NCBI GenBank assembly: GCA_031277235.1
Contig: JAITMT010000068.1
Location: 1-25,187 of the forward strand
Source: Tannerella sp.
GTDB lineage: Bacteria; Bacteroidota; Bacteroidia; Bacteroidales; Tannerellaceae
Reading direction: 5' to 3'
Length of the DNA stretch: 25,187 bases
Shown here: positions 24,431 to 25,187 of the stretch, piece after piece
Numbering within the stretch: position 1 is the first letter of the stretch
How the letters are laid out: each line of letters opens with the position of its first letter
Translations under genes and position numbers: made by a program
The notes under the pieces: generated by a model
Databases searched by the model: none
Told to the model about the DNA's origin: nothing
Seen by the model: only the letters and a program-made list of their open reading frames with translations

Positions 24431-24525
24431 CTTTTTAAAATTTTATGTCCTTTTCTAACTGTTTATATTTCGTTTTAGTGTTTAATTTTCTACTTCATTA
24501 TCTCACTGCGCTGTCCGCCGCTTGC
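24431..24525 (-). repeat. shared cassette leader, copy 2
   Basis: Minus strand blocks GCAAGCGGCGGACAGCGCAG, GAAGTAGAAAATTAAACAC, ACGAAATATAAACAG, AAAGGACATAAAA before the ATG at 24430. They are colinear with 23688-23780 and strongly similar by eye. The same style (GTAGAGAAACAGTAAAA) appears in front of the gene at 24692, at the right edge, in weaker form. Confidence 0.65.
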
Positions 24526-24655
24526 AGATAACGTCCAGGCGACTTGGCGACAGGCGTGGGTTTCAACACATTTCCCACGAAGCACTACTCTTGATTTTCT
24601 CCCACCAACTCTCGGACGAGCCACCCCCTCGCTTGCACCAAACCGCCAGTAAGAT
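24526..24655 (-). repeat. attC-like site 4 (between the 145- and 167-residue lipoprotein cassettes)
   Basis: 130 bp. Minus strand R'' ATCTTAC (24655-24649, degenerate), TGGCGGTTTGGTGC, variable centre, GTCGCCAAGTCGCCTGGAC and R' GTTATCT (24532-24526). Weaker core sites than the other three, but the L'' box and overall length agree. Confidence 0.7.
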
Positions 24656-24691
24656 GAAGTGTTTCCTTTTCACATCTTTTTTACTCTGATT

Positions 24692-25129
24692 TTACTGTTT
24701 TTCGAAATTATACGCATAATATCCTGAATTATACTTAATTATAGAAAAACTCATTCTTTTTCCGTCAAAAGCATAATCATACACTCCGTCAAGTATCAGA
24801 CCAATATCAAAATAAGGAGATACCTGATAATCGTCCGGAGAACTTGGTCTGTCATATTCAAATACGATTTTATCATCGCTTATTGAATAGTTCCCAACAC
24901 ATAATTTTGGAGGTATGTCCGAAGTATAGGTGTACTTCCCGTTCTTTAATTCAAGGGTTGTCGTTCCACTACTGCTCCAACCTTCCCGCATTTCTACAAA
25001 ATATTCCACAGTGAAGGTTCCGATAAAAGTTCCTTCTTCAATGGATTTGGAAATTTCTTCATTTCTCTCACAACTGAGGAATAATGAAAAAAGTCCAACT
25101 ACTCCAATTCCTAAAATGTACCTGTTCAT
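24692..25129 (-). CDS. cassette-borne small lipoprotein, unknown function
   Basis: 145 residues, start ATG 25129. Lipobox LFLSC, Cys20. The mature domain looks like a small beta-barrel of lipocalin type: EEGTFIGTFTVEYFVEMREGW, TTTLELKNGKYTYTSD, VGNYSISDDKIVFEYDRP, then GVYDYAFDGKRMSFSIIKY. This order (short strands, KNGKYTY, GNYSI, DGKRMSF) is common in Bacteroidota lipocalin-like lipoproteins. No closer family recognised. Its signal peptide differs from that of the two other cassette lipoproteins. It is the first cassette gene visible; its upstream core site lies off the window. Confidence 0.75.
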   Translation of the reverse strand: MNRYILGIGVVGLFSLFLSCERNEEISKSIEEGTFIGTFTVEYFVEMREGWSSSGTTTLELKNGKYTYTSDIPPKLCVGNYSISDDKIVFEYDRPSSPDDYQVSPYFDIGLILDGVYDYAFDGKRMSFSIIKYNSGYYAYNFEKQ

Positions 25130-25187
25130 AATCCATAAGTTTTTAATTCGTTTTACTTTCTCTATTTTACTGTTTCTCTACTTTTTC

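Larger units (their letters stand above)
19791..25187 (-). mobile_element. integron-type gene cassette array (no integrase in window)
   Basis: Four imperfect inverted repeats of 127-132 bp (attC candidates) alternate with genes all on the minus strand. In each gene-plus-repeat unit the outer core sites are complementary: GTTATCTGC with GCAGATAAC (9 of 9) around the 167-residue lipoprotein, GTTAGGCGC with ACACCTAAC (7 of 9) around the 235-residue lipoprotein, GTTGTAGGC with CCCTACAAC (8 of 9) around the glycosidase, and GTTGGGCGCAAGC with GCCTGCGCCCAA (one mismatch over 12) around the DUF3990 pair. This is the fingerprint of units that were circular cassettes. Orientation puts attI and intI beyond the right edge, if they exist. 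At 19796-19807 only the R'' half remains. The right edge is open. Confidence 0.8.

Noticed and set aside
20833..24655. CRISPR array
   Set aside because: The repeats are long, imperfect palindromes separated by whole genes, not short direct repeats with uniform spacers.

Overview
The window looks like a chromosomal segment of a member of the Bacteroidota, most likely order Bacteroidales. The pointers are lipoproteins with short Bacteroidota-style signal peptides, a TonB-dependent receptor with an N-terminal extension before its signal peptide, a 6-bladed beta-propeller lipoprotein, an 800-residue-class FtsX permease, and TAnnTTTG/TTTG-type promoter candidates. Every convincing gene lies on the minus strand, so the text below reads from high to low coordinates when giving transcription order. 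I cannot name the genus.

Left part (1-4.5 kb): a type II (Ca2+-type) P-type ATPase runs off the left edge. It is preceded by a csaA gene, a GNAT acetyltransferase whose start codon is disrupted by an apparent one-base indel, and a REP-associated tyrosine transposase (RAYT). The RAYT gene carries two REP-like GTAG hairpins in opposite orientation inside its own reading frame. At 4.5-6.9 kb is an FtsX/MacB-type permease. At 7.1-8.7 kb is an AT-rich AbiE-type toxin-antitoxin pair with a good promoter candidate.

Middle part (8.8-19.8 kb): a possible envelope/metal cluster (small bPH-domain membrane protein, His-rich small outer-membrane barrel, PhzF-family enzyme, lipoprotein, TonB receptor). 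Then come a VOC protein, a tightly packed operon of a 6-bladed propeller lipoprotein with an ABC permease and ATPase, a truncated DUF6448-like exported protein, a second GNAT and an alpha/beta hydrolase. Several gene relics lie between them: a beta-barrel C-terminus, a 20-codon internal-deletion scar of a maltose O-acetyltransferase-type gene, a Sel1-repeat C-terminus and a 5'-truncated unknown ORF.

Right part (19.8-25.19 kb): this is the most unusual region. Four imperfect inverted-repeat elements of nearly constant length (127-132 bp) separate the genes. Their ends behave exactly like integron attC sites on the minus strand. The 3' core site (R', GTT...) of each element is complementary to the 5' core site (R'') of the next element downstream, as expected if each gene plus its repeat was once a circular cassette. 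The cassettes carry three small lipoproteins (two with the same leader and signal peptide but unrelated mature parts), a large MGH1-like glycosidase, and a DUF3990/DUF3791-like toxin-antitoxin-type pair. All cassette genes read toward lower coordinates, so an integrase and attI, if present, should lie beyond the right edge. The last cassette ends in an R'' half-site fused to a truncated gene at about 19.80 kb, which marks the distal end of the array.
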